Origin: Microbacterium sp. Root61
GTDB lineage: Bacteria > Actinomycetota > Actinomycetes > Actinomycetales > Microbacteriaceae
Direction of reading: 5' to 3'
Assembly (NCBI RefSeq): GCF_001427525.1
Contig: NZ_LMGU01000002.1
Location: 83,768 to 147,767, forward strand
DNA: 64,000 nucleotides
The notes under the pieces are model-generated. The model searched no databases and was not told the DNA's origin. It saw only the letters and a program-made list of their open reading frames with translations. The position numbers were made by a program, and so were the translations under genes. Shown here one piece after another: positions 1 through 7,948 of the stretch. Position 1 is the first letter of the stretch. Every line of letters begins with the position of its first letter.

Positions 1-828
1 GAGCCGAGACACGGCGACGCCCATGGTGACGTCACCGTCGACCGGCTCGAGCTGTCGGCCGAGCTGGCCGGGATGGGCGATGCCGTCGCCACGGCCGACG
101 TCGCCGAGTACGCCCTGTGGCTCGGCGACGATGCGCTGATCCTGGCGCAGCAGCTCGGCGGCTGGATCGCGCGCGCCCCCGAGCTCGAGGAGGACGTGGC
201 GCTCGCCAACATCGCGCTCGATCTGCTCGGACACGCCCGCTCGCTGCTGCGCTACGCCGGCACGTCCGACGGGCGGACCGAGGACGACCTCGCGTATTGG
301 CGCGACGAGCCGCAGTTCCGCAGTGCCTGGCTCTTCGAGCAGCCGAACGGCGACTTCGCGCAGACCATCGCACGCCAGCTCGCGGCATCCGTCTACCAGT
401 TCGAGCTGTACTCGGCGCTGCAGCAGTCCGCCGACGAGACGCTGGCCGCGATCGCGGCGAAGGCCGTCAAGGAGGTCGAGTACCACCGCGATCACGCCGT
501 GCAGTGGACCCTGCGCCTCGCGGGCGGCACCGACGAGTCCCGGGCCCGCATGACGCGTGCCGTCGGCGACGTCTGGCCGTACGTCGACGAGCTGTTCCGC
601 GACGAGCCGCTGATCGATCGGCTCGCGGGCATCGCCGTGCGTCCGTCGGCGCTGCGCCCCGGTTTCGACGCCGTGATCGACGCGGTGTTCGCCGAGGCCG
701 GTCTCGTCGTGCCGGACGGCTTCCGCTCATCCGGCGGAGGCCGCCGCGGACAGCACTTCTCGAGCATGGGCTACCTGCTCGCCGAGATGCAGGTGCTCGC
801 GAGGCAGCACCGGGGGGCGACATGGTGA
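1..828 (+). CDS. paaC: Phenylacetyl-CoA epoxidase structural subunit PaaC, 5' end outside window
   Basis: PaaC is the structural partner of the di-iron subunit PaaA in the multicomponent enzyme that epoxidises phenylacetyl-CoA. The frame is open from base 1 and has no ATG or GTG before the Met codon at 73. Residues upstream of 73 read as a plausible N-terminus, so the true start most likely lies before the window. Family blocks are clear: LGDDALILAQQLGGW, ALANIALDLLGHAR, a VEYHRDH stretch, and a C-terminal end of the form HLGPMLAEMQ-like (here SSMGYLLAEMQVLAR). The visible length, about 275 residues, slightly exceeds the E. coli protein (about 248), consistent with an N-terminal extension. 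The stop overlaps the start of paaD, so the two are translationally coupled; paaA and paaB are expected to the left. Confidence 0.93.
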   Translation, partial: EPRHGDAHGDVTVDRLELSAELAGMGDAVATADVAEYALWLGDDALILAQQLGGWIARAPELEEDVALANIALDLLGHARSLLRYAGTSDGRTEDDLAYWRDEPQFRSAWLFEQPNGDFAQTIARQLAASVYQFELYSALQQSADETLAAIAAKAVKEVEYHRDHAVQWTLRLAGGTDESRARMTRAVGDVWPYVDELFRDEPLIDRLAGIAVRPSALRPGFDAVIDAVFAEAGLVVPDGFRSSGGGRRGQHFSSMGYLLAEMQVLARQHRGATW

Positions 829-1328
829 TGCAGACCCTCGGCGCGGACACCGCCGCGACCCGTGTGTGGGAGATCGTCGCGGCCGTCCCCGATCCGGAGG
901 TGCCGGTGCTCACGATCGAGGACCTCGGTGTGCTGCGCGACGTCGTGCTGGAGGACGGGCGGGTCATGGTGACCATCACCCCGACGTACTCCGGATGCCC
1001 CGCCATGGACGCGATCCGCGACGACGTCGTGATCGCCCTGACCCATGCGGGCTACGGGGAAGTCGACGTGCGACTCGTGCTGTCGCCGGCCTGGACCACC
1101 GATTGGATGAGCGAATCCGGCAAGGAGAAGCTCCGCGTCTACGGCATCGCCCCGCCGACCGGTCGCGCGGCCGTGCGCGGCCCGATCCGGCTGCAGCTGG
1201 CCGTCAAGTGCCCGCGGTGCGGGTCGTTGGACACGAAGGAGGTCACGCGGTTCGGCTCCACCTCGTGCAAGGCGCTGCACGAGTGCCGCGCGTGCCTCGA
1301 GCCCTTCGAGCACTTCAAGGTGCACTGA
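822..1328 (+). CDS. paaD: Phenylacetate-CoA oxygenase assembly protein PaaD (MIP18/DUF59 family)
   Basis: 168 residues. The N-terminal two thirds is a DUF59/MIP18 domain (WEIVAAVPDPEVPVLTIEDLG, then TPTYSGCPAMD with the conserved Cys). The C-terminus carries a zinc-ribbon-like cysteine set (CPRCG about residues 128-132, then SCKALHECRAC), as in other PaaD proteins. PaaD is thought to help mature the di-iron or Fe-S centres of the epoxidase; that role is known for the family, not shown here. The ATG at 822 lies inside the end of paaC; GTG 825 and ATG 828 are in-frame alternatives. The stop TGA overlaps the ATG of paaE at 1328. Confidence 0.93.
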   Translation: MVMQTLGADTAATRVWEIVAAVPDPEVPVLTIEDLGVLRDVVLEDGRVMVTITPTYSGCPAMDAIRDDVVIALTHAGYGEVDVRLVLSPAWTTDWMSESGKEKLRVYGIAPPTGRAAVRGPIRLQLAVKCPRCGSLDTKEVTRFGSTSCKALHECRACLEPFEHFKVH

Positions 1329-2506
1329 TGGGCGCAGAACCGGTCCCGGCGCCCGCGTCGGAGCAGATCGCCGACGCGCTGCTCGCGAGCGCGGTGGGTG
1401 GCCCCTCCGCGCCGGAGCGACGTCGCACGAAGTTCCACTCGCTGCGCGTCGCCGAGGTGCGGCCGTTGACCGATGCGGCGGTCGAGGTGACGTTCGAGAT
1501 CCCGGCTGCACTGCAGGGGGAGTTCGACTACCTCGCGGGTCAGCACGTGGCGCTGCGCGCGCACATCGACGGCCACGAGGTGCGTCGGTCGTACTCGCTG
1601 TGCCGCGCGCCGGCGCCCGGGTCGGTGAGCATCGCGATCAAGCGGGACCTCGGCGGTCGGTTCTCCACATGGGCGCACTCCGAGCTGCGCGCCGGCGACA
1701 CGATCGACGTGATGAGCCCGCAGGGAACCTTCACCTCCGGCCTGGGCGAGCTCGACGGCCGGCACGTCGCCGGCATCGCCGCGGGGTCGGGCATCACACC
1801 GCTCATGGCGCTCGCCGCCACGGTGCTGGCGCGCTCCGACACTTCGCAGTTCACGCTCGTCTACACGAATCGCTCGACGACGGACGTGATGTTCCTCGAG
1901 GAGCTCGCCGACCTGAAGGACCGCTACCCGGCCCGGCTCGCGCTGCACCACGTGCTCTCGCGCGAGCAGCGTGCCGCCCCGCTGCTGTCCGGCCGGATCG
2001 ACGAAGAGCGACTCCGCCGCATCCTGGACGCCCTGGTGCTTCCCGACACCGTGGACGAGTGGTTCCTGTGCGGTCCGTTCGAACTCGTGCAGCTGTGCCG
2101 CGACACACTCGCCGACATCGGGGTGGGGTCGGAGCACATCCGCTACGAACTGTTCACGACGGGGGAGGACGGTCGCGTCGAAGCGCCTTCCGGGCGTCCG
2201 ATCGTGGTGAAGGCCGATGAACCTGTGGTGCGCATCGAGGTGACGCTGGACGGGCAGTCCGCAACCGTGGAGAGCCCGGTCTCGGCGCACGAGTCGATCC
2301 TCAACGCCGCACTGCGGGTGCGCCCCGACGCGCCGTTCGCGTGCGCGGGCGGCGTGTGCGGCACGTGTCGTGCACGTCTGCTGGACGGTTCGGTGACGAT
2401 GACCGAGAACTACGCGCTCGAGCCCGACGAGCTCGCCCGCGGCTACATCCTGACCTGCCAGTCCCACGCCACGACCGACCGCGTCGTGGTGGACTACGAC
2501 GTCTGA
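1328..2506 (+). CDS. paaE: Phenylacetate-CoA oxygenase reductase PaaE
   Basis: 392 residues. It passes electrons from NADPH through FAD and a [2Fe-2S] cluster to the PaaABC epoxidase. The N-terminal FAD-binding barrel has RRSYSLCRAP (about residues 92-101), followed by the nucleotide-binding fold with GIAAGSGITPLMAL and WFLCGPFELV. The C-terminus is a plant-type ferredoxin domain with CAGGVCGTCRARLLDG and a later TCQS cysteine. An unusual N-terminal stretch of about 30 Ala/Pro-rich residues precedes the conserved FHSLRVAEVRPLT. The start overlaps the paaD stop by 1 base (TGATG), so it is in the same operon. Confidence 0.95.
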   Translation: MGAEPVPAPASEQIADALLASAVGGPSAPERRRTKFHSLRVAEVRPLTDAAVEVTFEIPAALQGEFDYLAGQHVALRAHIDGHEVRRSYSLCRAPAPGSVSIAIKRDLGGRFSTWAHSELRAGDTIDVMSPQGTFTSGLGELDGRHVAGIAAGSGITPLMALAATVLARSDTSQFTLVYTNRSTTDVMFLEELADLKDRYPARLALHHVLSREQRAAPLLSGRIDEERLRRILDALVLPDTVDEWFLCGPFELVQLCRDTLADIGVGSEHIRYELFTTGEDGRVEAPSGRPIVVKADEPVVRIEVTLDGQSATVESPVSAHESILNAALRVRPDAPFACAGGVCGTCRARLLDGSVTMTENYALEPDELARGYILTCQSHATTDRVVVDYDV

Positions 2507-2515
2507 GGAGAACCC

Positions 2516-3277
2516 ATGATCACGCTCCGGATCAGCGGCGGCGTCGCCGAGATCGTCCTCGACGCTCCCGAGAAGCGCAACGCCCTGTCGCTCGAGGCGC
2601 TCGCAGAGCTGGATGCCGCCTACCGCGAGGCCGAGGCATCCGGGGTCCGCGCCCTGCTGCTGCACGGCGAGGGGCGCGCGTTCTGCGCCGGGCGCGACAT
2701 CGCCGGGGTGGACCCCGCGACCGACGACGTGCCGGGGTATCTCGGAGCGGTCGAGTCGCTGATGCGCCGGATGGCGGCCTTCCCCGCCCCGACGTTCGCC
2801 GCCGTGCACGGGGCCTGCCTCGGGGTGGGGCTGGGGCTGGCGATCGCGACCGACGTCGTCTACATCGCCGAGACGGCCAAGGTCGGGTCCCCTTTCGCGA
2901 ACCTCGGTGCGATGCTCGATTCCGGCGGCCACGCCCTCCTGTACGAGCGGCTCGGGGCCCATCGCGCCCTCGACCTCATCTACACCGGCGACCTGTTGTC
3001 GGGGGCGGAGGCGGTCGGGGCGGGCCTGTTCAGCCGGGTCCTTCCGGACGAGGAGGTGCTCGCCTTCACGCGCGAGCGGGTGGCGCGTGCCGCCGCCGGT
3101 CCGACGCAGTCGTTCCTCGCCTCCAAGCGCCTCATCGGCCGCCTGCGCGACGAGCACCTGTGGGCGGTGGCGGCGGCGGAGTCGCGCGGCCAGGCGCGGC
3201 TGCGCGACACCGCCGACTACCGCGAGGGCTTCGCCGCCTTCCAGCAGAAGCGGCCTCCGGAGTTCCGCGGGATCTGA
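2516..3277 (+). CDS. Enoyl-CoA hydratase/isomerase, PaaG-like
   Basis: 253-residue crotonase-fold protein with RAFCAGRDIAG (oxyanion-hole block) and AAVHGACLGVGLGLAIATD. In the position where classical hydratases carry a catalytic Glu the sequence has Asp135 in AMLDSGGHALL, the arrangement seen in PaaG-type isomerases (IPDCGG in E. coli PaaG). It is therefore more likely a 1,2-epoxyphenylacetyl-CoA isomerase (ring-expanding step) than the PaaF hydratase; this is inference from one residue plus context. A clear ribosome site (GAGGAGAA) precedes ATG 2516, 9 bp after paaE, so it is the last gene of the paa operon seen here. It converges with the next gene with only 3 bp between stops. Confidence 0.85.
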   Translation: MITLRISGGVAEIVLDAPEKRNALSLEALAELDAAYREAEASGVRALLLHGEGRAFCAGRDIAGVDPATDDVPGYLGAVESLMRRMAAFPAPTFAAVHGACLGVGLGLAIATDVVYIAETAKVGSPFANLGAMLDSGGHALLYERLGAHRALDLIYTGDLLSGAEAVGAGLFSRVLPDEEVLAFTRERVARAAAGPTQSFLASKRLIGRLRDEHLWAVAAAESRGQARLRDTADYREGFAAFQQKRPPEFRGI

Positions 3278-3280
3278 GGG

Positions 3281-4927
3281 TCAGGAGTTCACGCGGATGA
3301 TCTCCTGCTGGTACGGGGCGATCACGGTGCCCGAGATCCGGCAGTCCAGGAGCAGGAACGGACGGGATGCCGCATCCTCGGCCGCCCAGGTCTCGAGCCG
3401 GTCGAGATCGGCGAGGGTCCGCACGACGACGCCCTCGGCACCGACGCCGGCCGCGAGGGCAGCGAAGTCGACCTCGGGGATCAGCATCGGCGCTTCGGCC
3501 AGGCCCTTGAGTCCGTAGAGGTTGACCTCGGCGCCGTAGGCGGCGTCATTCCAGACCACGGCGACACCGCGGCCGCCCGCGACCCGCACAGCGGTCTCCA
3601 GGTCGGCGAGCGCCATCAGCCCGCCGCCGTCACCCGTCGTGAGCACGATCGTCGCGTCGGACTGAGCCTGCGCCGCACCCGCGACCGACGGGAAGCCGAG
3701 GCCGATCGACTGGAACGCGGTGCCCACCATCATCATGCGGTCGGGGGAGGCGACCGGCCAGTACATGTTCGCCCAGCCGATGAAGTGCCCGCCGTCCGAG
3801 ACGACGACGCGATCCTCGGGCAGCAGCGCCCCGATGCGCGCCGCGACCGAGCGCGGGTCGAGCCGTCCGTCGGCGGCGAGATCCTCGCCGGGCGCGTACC
3901 CCCGCGCCGCGGGCACGTCGACGTGTTCGCGCCAGCCGCTGGAGGTCGCGTCCTGCAGTGCGTCCGCCAGCTCGCGGGCCACGACACCGGCGTCGCCGCG
4001 CACGAAGCCGCCGACGTACGGGTGGGTGGCGGCGGGCGCGACGTCGACCTGGAACACACGGGTACCGGGGGCGAAGAGGTCGCCGAAGCGCATCGTGAAC
4101 TGGTTCAGGGATGCCCCGAACACGACGGCGACGTCGGCTTCGCGCACGAGCTCCATCGCTCCGTCGGCACCGAAGCCGCCGGTCACGCCGAGGTCGAACT
4201 CGGCACGGGGGAAGACGCCCCGCCCGAGTGCGGTCGAGGCGGTGAGCGCGCCCACGGCGTCGGCCACCTCGCCCAGGGCGGCACCCGCGTCGGAGATCCA
4301 GGCCCCGCGTCCGGCGAGCAGGAACGGCCGTTCGGCGCTCGCGAGGGCGGCGGCGATCTCGGCGACCGCGCCGTGCGCGAAGGGTCCGGCGGGGGTCAAG
4401 GGCTGCGGCAGGCGCGGCTCCGGCGCGTCGGGCACGGGCCCGGCCTCGAGCGCGGCGACGTCGTACGGGATGGCCAGCACCGTCGGCACGCGGTAGGTGA
4501 GCGCGTGTTCGATCGCGATGATCGTGGTGGCTGCGGCATCCGCTCGCCCGACCGTGTAGGTGCGGGCGCCGACGGCCGAGGCGAGTGCGATCTGGTCGAC
4601 GTCCCAGGGGCGCGGGCCTGAGGTGGGCTCGTCGCCGACGACGAGCACGAGGGGGACGTGCGCCTGCACGGCCTCGGCGAGGGCGGTCAGGGTGTTGGTG
4701 AACCCGGCGCCGTAGGTCGAGGTGGCGGCAGCCAGTCCGCCGCCGGCGCGGTGGTAGGCGTCGGCCGCGACGACCCCGCCGGCTTCGTGGCGAACGGCGG
4801 TGTACCCGACGTCGGTCGAGCGTTCCAAGGCGTCGAGGAAGTAGGCGTTGCCGTTGCCCATCACCCCGAACACGTGGTCGATGTGGCGGGCGAGGGTCGC
4901 GGCGACGTGCGCGGACACAGTGGGCAT
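3281..4927 (-). CDS. Thiamine diphosphate-dependent 2-oxoacid decarboxylase-like protein
   Basis: 548 residues with the three-domain ThDP enzyme architecture. The N-terminal pyrimidine-binding domain has the conserved catalytic Glu in YTAVRHEAGGVVAADA (about residues 43-58) and AAATSTYGAGFTNTLTALAEA. A central domain follows. The C-terminal PP domain carries the GDG...N metal/ThDP motif as TTGDGGGLMALADLE followed by AVVWNDAAYG. Family members include benzoylformate decarboxylase, acetolactate synthase-like and other 2-oxoacid decarboxylases; the sequence alone does not fix the substrate. Position beside an IclR regulator, an aromatic hydroxylase, an aldehyde dehydrogenase and paa genes makes an aryl-glyoxylate decarboxylase attractive. 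GGAG six bases before ATG 4927 supports the start. Confidence 0.8.
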   Translation of the reverse strand: MPTVSAHVAATLARHIDHVFGVMGNGNAYFLDALERSTDVGYTAVRHEAGGVVAADAYHRAGGGLAAATSTYGAGFTNTLTALAEAVQAHVPLVLVVGDEPTSGPRPWDVDQIALASAVGARTYTVGRADAAATTIIAIEHALTYRVPTVLAIPYDVAALEAGPVPDAPEPRLPQPLTPAGPFAHGAVAEIAAALASAERPFLLAGRGAWISDAGAALGEVADAVGALTASTALGRGVFPRAEFDLGVTGGFGADGAMELVREADVAVVFGASLNQFTMRFGDLFAPGTRVFQVDVAPAATHPYVGGFVRGDAGVVARELADALQDATSSGWREHVDVPAARGYAPGEDLAADGRLDPRSVAARIGALLPEDRVVVSDGGHFIGWANMYWPVASPDRMMMVGTAFQSIGLGFPSVAGAAQAQSDATIVLTTGDGGGLMALADLETAVRVAGGRGVAVVWNDAAYGAEVNLYGLKGLAEAPMLIPEVDFAALAAGVGAEGVVVRTLADLDRLETWAAEDAASRPFLLLDCRISGTVIAPYQQEIIRVNS

Positions 4928-5045
4928 GGGTGCTCCAGAGACAGGGACGGATGAATTCCGTATGTGTCTCGCGGGCGGCGGATGCCGCGGCTACGTGCCC
5001 CTTTTTCGAGCACCGGTGGGCGACTGCGCCCCGCCGGACGGTTCG

Positions 5046-5051
5046 AGTATA
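5046..5051 (-). promoter_or_regulatory. Candidate -10 (TATACT) for the ThDP enzyme gene
   Basis: TATACT on the minus strand is the best -10-like hexamer in the 142-bp gap between the iclR stop and the ThDP enzyme start. No strong -35 is visible. It would give a leader of roughly 110 nt, so the gene may be transcribed separately from iclR. Confidence 0.4.
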
Positions 5052-5069
5052 GGCGGATCGAGGTCGCCG

Positions 5070-5801
5070 TCAGCCGCCGAGGGCGTCGCGAATCACCTGC
5101 GCCGAGCGCTGCAGTCGGGCCGCGATCTGCGCCGGGTCCTCTGCGCTGCCGACATGGACGACGGCGATCGCCGCCGGTCGCTGGCCGTGGCGCAGGCGCA
5201 GCGGAACCGCGACCGCCTGGACGGTCGGGATCACCTCGTCGTGGCTGGTGGCCCAGCCGCGCAGCGCCGCCTCGGCGACTTCTGCACGCAGTCGCTCCGA
5301 GATGCCCGTCGGCCATTCCGTGCTCGGCAGGATCGACAGGATCGCCTTGCCCGGCGCACCGACGAGGACAGAATGACGTGCGCCCGGACGCTGCGCCACC
5401 GAGGCGACGGCATGGCGGGGCTCCACGCTCGCGAGCGTGATGCACTGGTCGTGGTCGAGCACCGCGAGGAAGCAGGTCATGCCGAGCTCGTTCGCGATCG
5501 CGGTCAGCTCCGGGAGGGCCTCGGCCTGCAGGTCGTGGGCTACTCCTGCGGCGAGGGCGGCCATCCGTGCGCCGAGCTGAACCTGCCCGGCGCCGTCGCG
5601 CGTGACCAGGCCGTGGTCCTCCAGGGTGCGCAGCAGCCGGTAGGCGACGGAGCGGTGCACCTCCAGTCGGCGCGCGATGTCGTCGATCGAGAGCGGTCCG
5701 CGTGCATCGGCGAGGATCTCGAGAATCTGGATGCCGCGGCTCAAGGTCTGCGAGGCCGGCGTGGGGACCGTCGTCATCGTCGCCTCCTGTTGCCCGGTCA
5801 T
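5070..5801 (-). CDS. IclR family transcriptional regulator
   Basis: 243 residues. The N-terminal winged helix (about residues 10-75) reads SQTLSRGIQILEILADA, IDDIARRLEVHRSVAYRLLRTLEDHGLV. The C-terminal effector-binding domain has CFLAVLDHDQCITLASVEPR and HSVLVGAPGKAILSILP. IclR proteins usually bind small aromatic or keto acids and control adjacent catabolic operons. The gene is divergent from the FAD monooxygenase gene across a 111-bp region holding two IclR-like palindromes, and lies upstream of the ThDP enzyme on the same strand, so both sides are likely targets. AGGAGGCGACG before ATG 5801 is a strong ribosome site. Confidence 0.93.
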   Translation of the reverse strand: MTGQQEATMTTVPTPASQTLSRGIQILEILADARGPLSIDDIARRLEVHRSVAYRLLRTLEDHGLVTRDGAGQVQLGARMAALAAGVAHDLQAEALPELTAIANELGMTCFLAVLDHDQCITLASVEPRHAVASVAQRPGARHSVLVGAPGKAILSILPSTEWPTGISERLRAEVAEAALRGWATSHDEVIPTVQAVAVPLRLRHGQRPAAIAVVHVGSAEDPAQIAARLQRSAQVIRDALGG

Positions 5802-5820
5802 GCGAGACCGTATACGATCT

Positions 5821-5857
5821 GTTCAGTAGTAGAACGATGTGTTCGAATATAGAACAC
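5821..5857. promoter_or_regulatory. Tandem inverted-repeat operators, probable IclR sites
   Basis: Two inverted repeats with the same half-site: GTTC-N7-GAAC at 5821-5835 and GTGTTC-N7-GAACAC at 5839-5857 (perfect 6-bp arms). Their centres (5828 and 5848) are 20 bp apart, about two helical turns, so dimers would sit on one face. They lie in an AT-richer island between divergent iclR and the monooxygenase gene, the expected place for an IclR operator. An 8-bp palindrome CGTATACG at 5809-5816 flanks them. Confidence 0.65.
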
Positions 5858-5912
5858 GCCACGTCAGGCCGCAAGCCCGTCATCTCGACATCGCCGTCCG
5901 AGGAGGACCCCC

Positions 5913-7814
5913 ATGCAGTTCCATCACCACGGGTACGTGTCGGCGGATCCCCGCGTCCAGCCCGCGGCCGGTACCGGCCTCGATCGCCCGACCGAGCTTC
6001 CGGACGAGATGGACGTGCTCATCGTGGGCAGCGGCCCCGCAGGAATGCTGCTGTCGGCGCAGATGTCGCAGTTCCCGGGCGTCACCACGCGCATGATCGA
6101 GCGTCGCGACGGCCGACTCGTGCTCGGCCAGGCAGACGGCATCCAGCCGCGCTCCGTCGAGACGTTCCAGGCCTTCGGCTTCGCCGAGCGCATCGTCGCC
6201 GAGGCGTACAACATCGGCTACATGAACTTCTGGGGACCCGACCCGGCGAACCCGCGCAATATCGTGCGCACCGCCCGGACCGAGGACTACGGCTTCAAGA
6301 TCAGCGAGTTCCCGCACCTGATCGTCAACCAGGCCCGCGTGCTGGACTACTTCGCCGAAGCCGCCGCCCACGGGCCGGGACGCATCGCCCCCGACTACGG
6401 CATCGAGTTCGTCGGACTCACGGTGCACGAGGCGGGAGAGTACCCCGTCGAGGTCACCGTGCGGTACACGGCGGGGGAGCGCGAAGGCCAGGACCGCACC
6501 GTCCGGGCGAAGTACGTCGCCGGGTGCGACGGCGCGCGCAGCGGCGTGCGCGAGGCGATCGGCCGTACGCACGTCGGCGACTTCGCGGCGCACGCGTGGG
6601 GCGTCATGGACGTGCTGGTCAACACCGACTTCCCCGACTGGCGCACCAAGTGCGCGATCAACTCCGAGGCGGGCAACATCCTGCACATCCCGCGCGAGGG
6701 CGGGTACCTCAGTCGGATGTACATCGACCTCGGCGAGGTGGCCGCGGACGACGACCACCGCGTGCGCCAGACGCCGATCGAGGAGATCATCCGCAAGGCG
6801 AACGCCATCCTGCACCCGTACGCGATCGACGTGAAGCAGGTCGCCTGGCACAGCGTGTACGAGGTCGGACACCGCGTCACCGACGGGTTCGATGACGCCC
6901 CGGCCGACGGCGCACGCGACCCGCGCGTCTTCCTCACCGGCGACGCCTGCCACACGCACAGTGCGAAGGCCGGGCAGGGCATGAACGTCTCGATGCAGGA
7001 CGGGTTCAACCTGGGTTGGAAGCTCGGACACGTGCTCACCGGCCTCAGCCCGGCCTCGCTGCTGGCGACCTACACCGCCGAACGGCGCCCGGTCGCGCAG
7101 CAGCTGATCGACTTCGACCGCGAGTGGTCCACCCTGATGGCGCGCAAGCCCGAGGAGATCACCGACCCGCAGGATCTCGCCACGTACTACCTCGCGACCG
7201 CGGAGTTCCCGTCGGGGTTCATGACCCAGTACGGCCCGTCGATGATCACGGGCGCGGCTGCGCATCAGGAACGTGCGGAGGGCTTCCCGCTCGGCAAGCG
7301 CTTCAAGTCCGTCGAGGTCACCCGCGTGTGCGACGGCAACGCCGTGCACCTGGGACACCATGCCAAGGCCGACGGCCGGTGGCGGGTGTACGCGTTCGCC
7401 GACACGGCGACCGCAGGCGAGGCATCCGCTCTGGCTTCGTGGGCCGAGTGGATGTCCTCGCCGGAATCTCCGGTGAGCCGGTTCACACCCGCCGGAGCCG
7501 ACGTCGACGCCGTCTTCGACGTCAAGGCGATCTACCAGCAGAGCTACGACGAGGTCGACATCGCCCGCGTGCCCGCGGCGTTCCTGCCGAAGACCGGGCC
7601 GCTGGGCCTGACCGACTGGGAGAAGGTCTACGCGGCCGGGCCGAGCGCCTGGAACTCCGCCGACATCTTCGCCGAGCGCGGGCTGTCTCGCGACGGCGTC
7701 GTGATCGTGGTGCGCCCTGACCAGTACGTCGCGGCAATCCTGCCGCTGCAGGCGCGCGACGAGCTGACCGCGTTCTTCGCGCAGTCGCTGCTGCCGCAGA
7801 CCGCCGACGCCTGA
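5913..7814 (+). CDS. FAD-dependent aromatic hydroxylase (3-hydroxybenzoate 4-monooxygenase / phenol 2-monooxygenase family)
   Basis: 633 residues, the size of large single-component phenol/3-hydroxybenzoate hydroxylases rather than the shorter 4-hydroxybenzoate type (about 390). The FAD Rossmann motif DVLIVGSGPAGMLLSAQMS is near residue 32; the DG motif appears as VAGCDGARSGVR and the second FAD motif as VFLTGDACHTHSAKAGQGMN. A thioredoxin-like C-terminal domain of about 180 residues completes the architecture of MobA/PhhA-type enzymes. It would ortho-hydroxylate a phenolic substrate using NAD(P)H and O2; 3-hydroxybenzoate is a guess from context. Strong ribosome site GAGGAGG precedes ATG 5913. 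It is transcribed away from iclR and probably together with the aldehyde dehydrogenase. Confidence 0.88.
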   Translation: MQFHHHGYVSADPRVQPAAGTGLDRPTELPDEMDVLIVGSGPAGMLLSAQMSQFPGVTTRMIERRDGRLVLGQADGIQPRSVETFQAFGFAERIVAEAYNIGYMNFWGPDPANPRNIVRTARTEDYGFKISEFPHLIVNQARVLDYFAEAAAHGPGRIAPDYGIEFVGLTVHEAGEYPVEVTVRYTAGEREGQDRTVRAKYVAGCDGARSGVREAIGRTHVGDFAAHAWGVMDVLVNTDFPDWRTKCAINSEAGNILHIPREGGYLSRMYIDLGEVAADDDHRVRQTPIEEIIRKANAILHPYAIDVKQVAWHSVYEVGHRVTDGFDDAPADGARDPRVFLTGDACHTHSAKAGQGMNVSMQDGFNLGWKLGHVLTGLSPASLLATYTAERRPVAQQLIDFDREWSTLMARKPEEITDPQDLATYYLATAEFPSGFMTQYGPSMITGAAAHQERAEGFPLGKRFKSVEVTRVCDGNAVHLGHHAKADGRWRVYAFADTATAGEASALASWAEWMSSPESPVSRFTPAGADVDAVFDVKAIYQQSYDEVDIARVPAAFLPKTGPLGLTDWEKVYAAGPSAWNSADIFAERGLSRDGVVIVVRPDQYVAAILPLQARDELTAFFAQSLLPQTADA

Positions 7815-7845
7815 ACCGCCACCGCGGAGAACCAAGCGTCCCTGC

Positions 7846-7860
7846 TGTACACCGTGTATA
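7846..7860. promoter_or_regulatory. Palindromic element between monooxygenase and aldehyde dehydrogenase genes
   Basis: TGTACAC-C-GTGTATA is an inverted repeat with one mismatch in seven positions. It sits in the 134-bp gap before the aldehyde dehydrogenase start. It differs from the GTTC/GAAC sites upstream, so a second regulator may act here. No adjacent regulator gene other than iclR is visible. Confidence 0.4.
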
Positions 7861-7948
7861 TACGCCTGGGCGAGGCCTCCGGGCCAGAATTGCCCATAGC
7901 CGACCGAATGCGCCGATGCTGAGGCATCCGAAGACGAGGGAGTCACTT

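Noticed and set aside
1139..3157. 672-codon open frame on the minus strand across paaD, paaE and the PaaG-like gene
   Set aside because: Antisense to three well-supported genes; Arg/Gly/His-rich composition typical of GC-rich shadow frames and no recognisable domain.
5880..7946. 688-codon open frame on the minus strand across the FAD hydroxylase
   Set aside because: Fully antisense to a protein with clear FAD motifs; no start context or family features.
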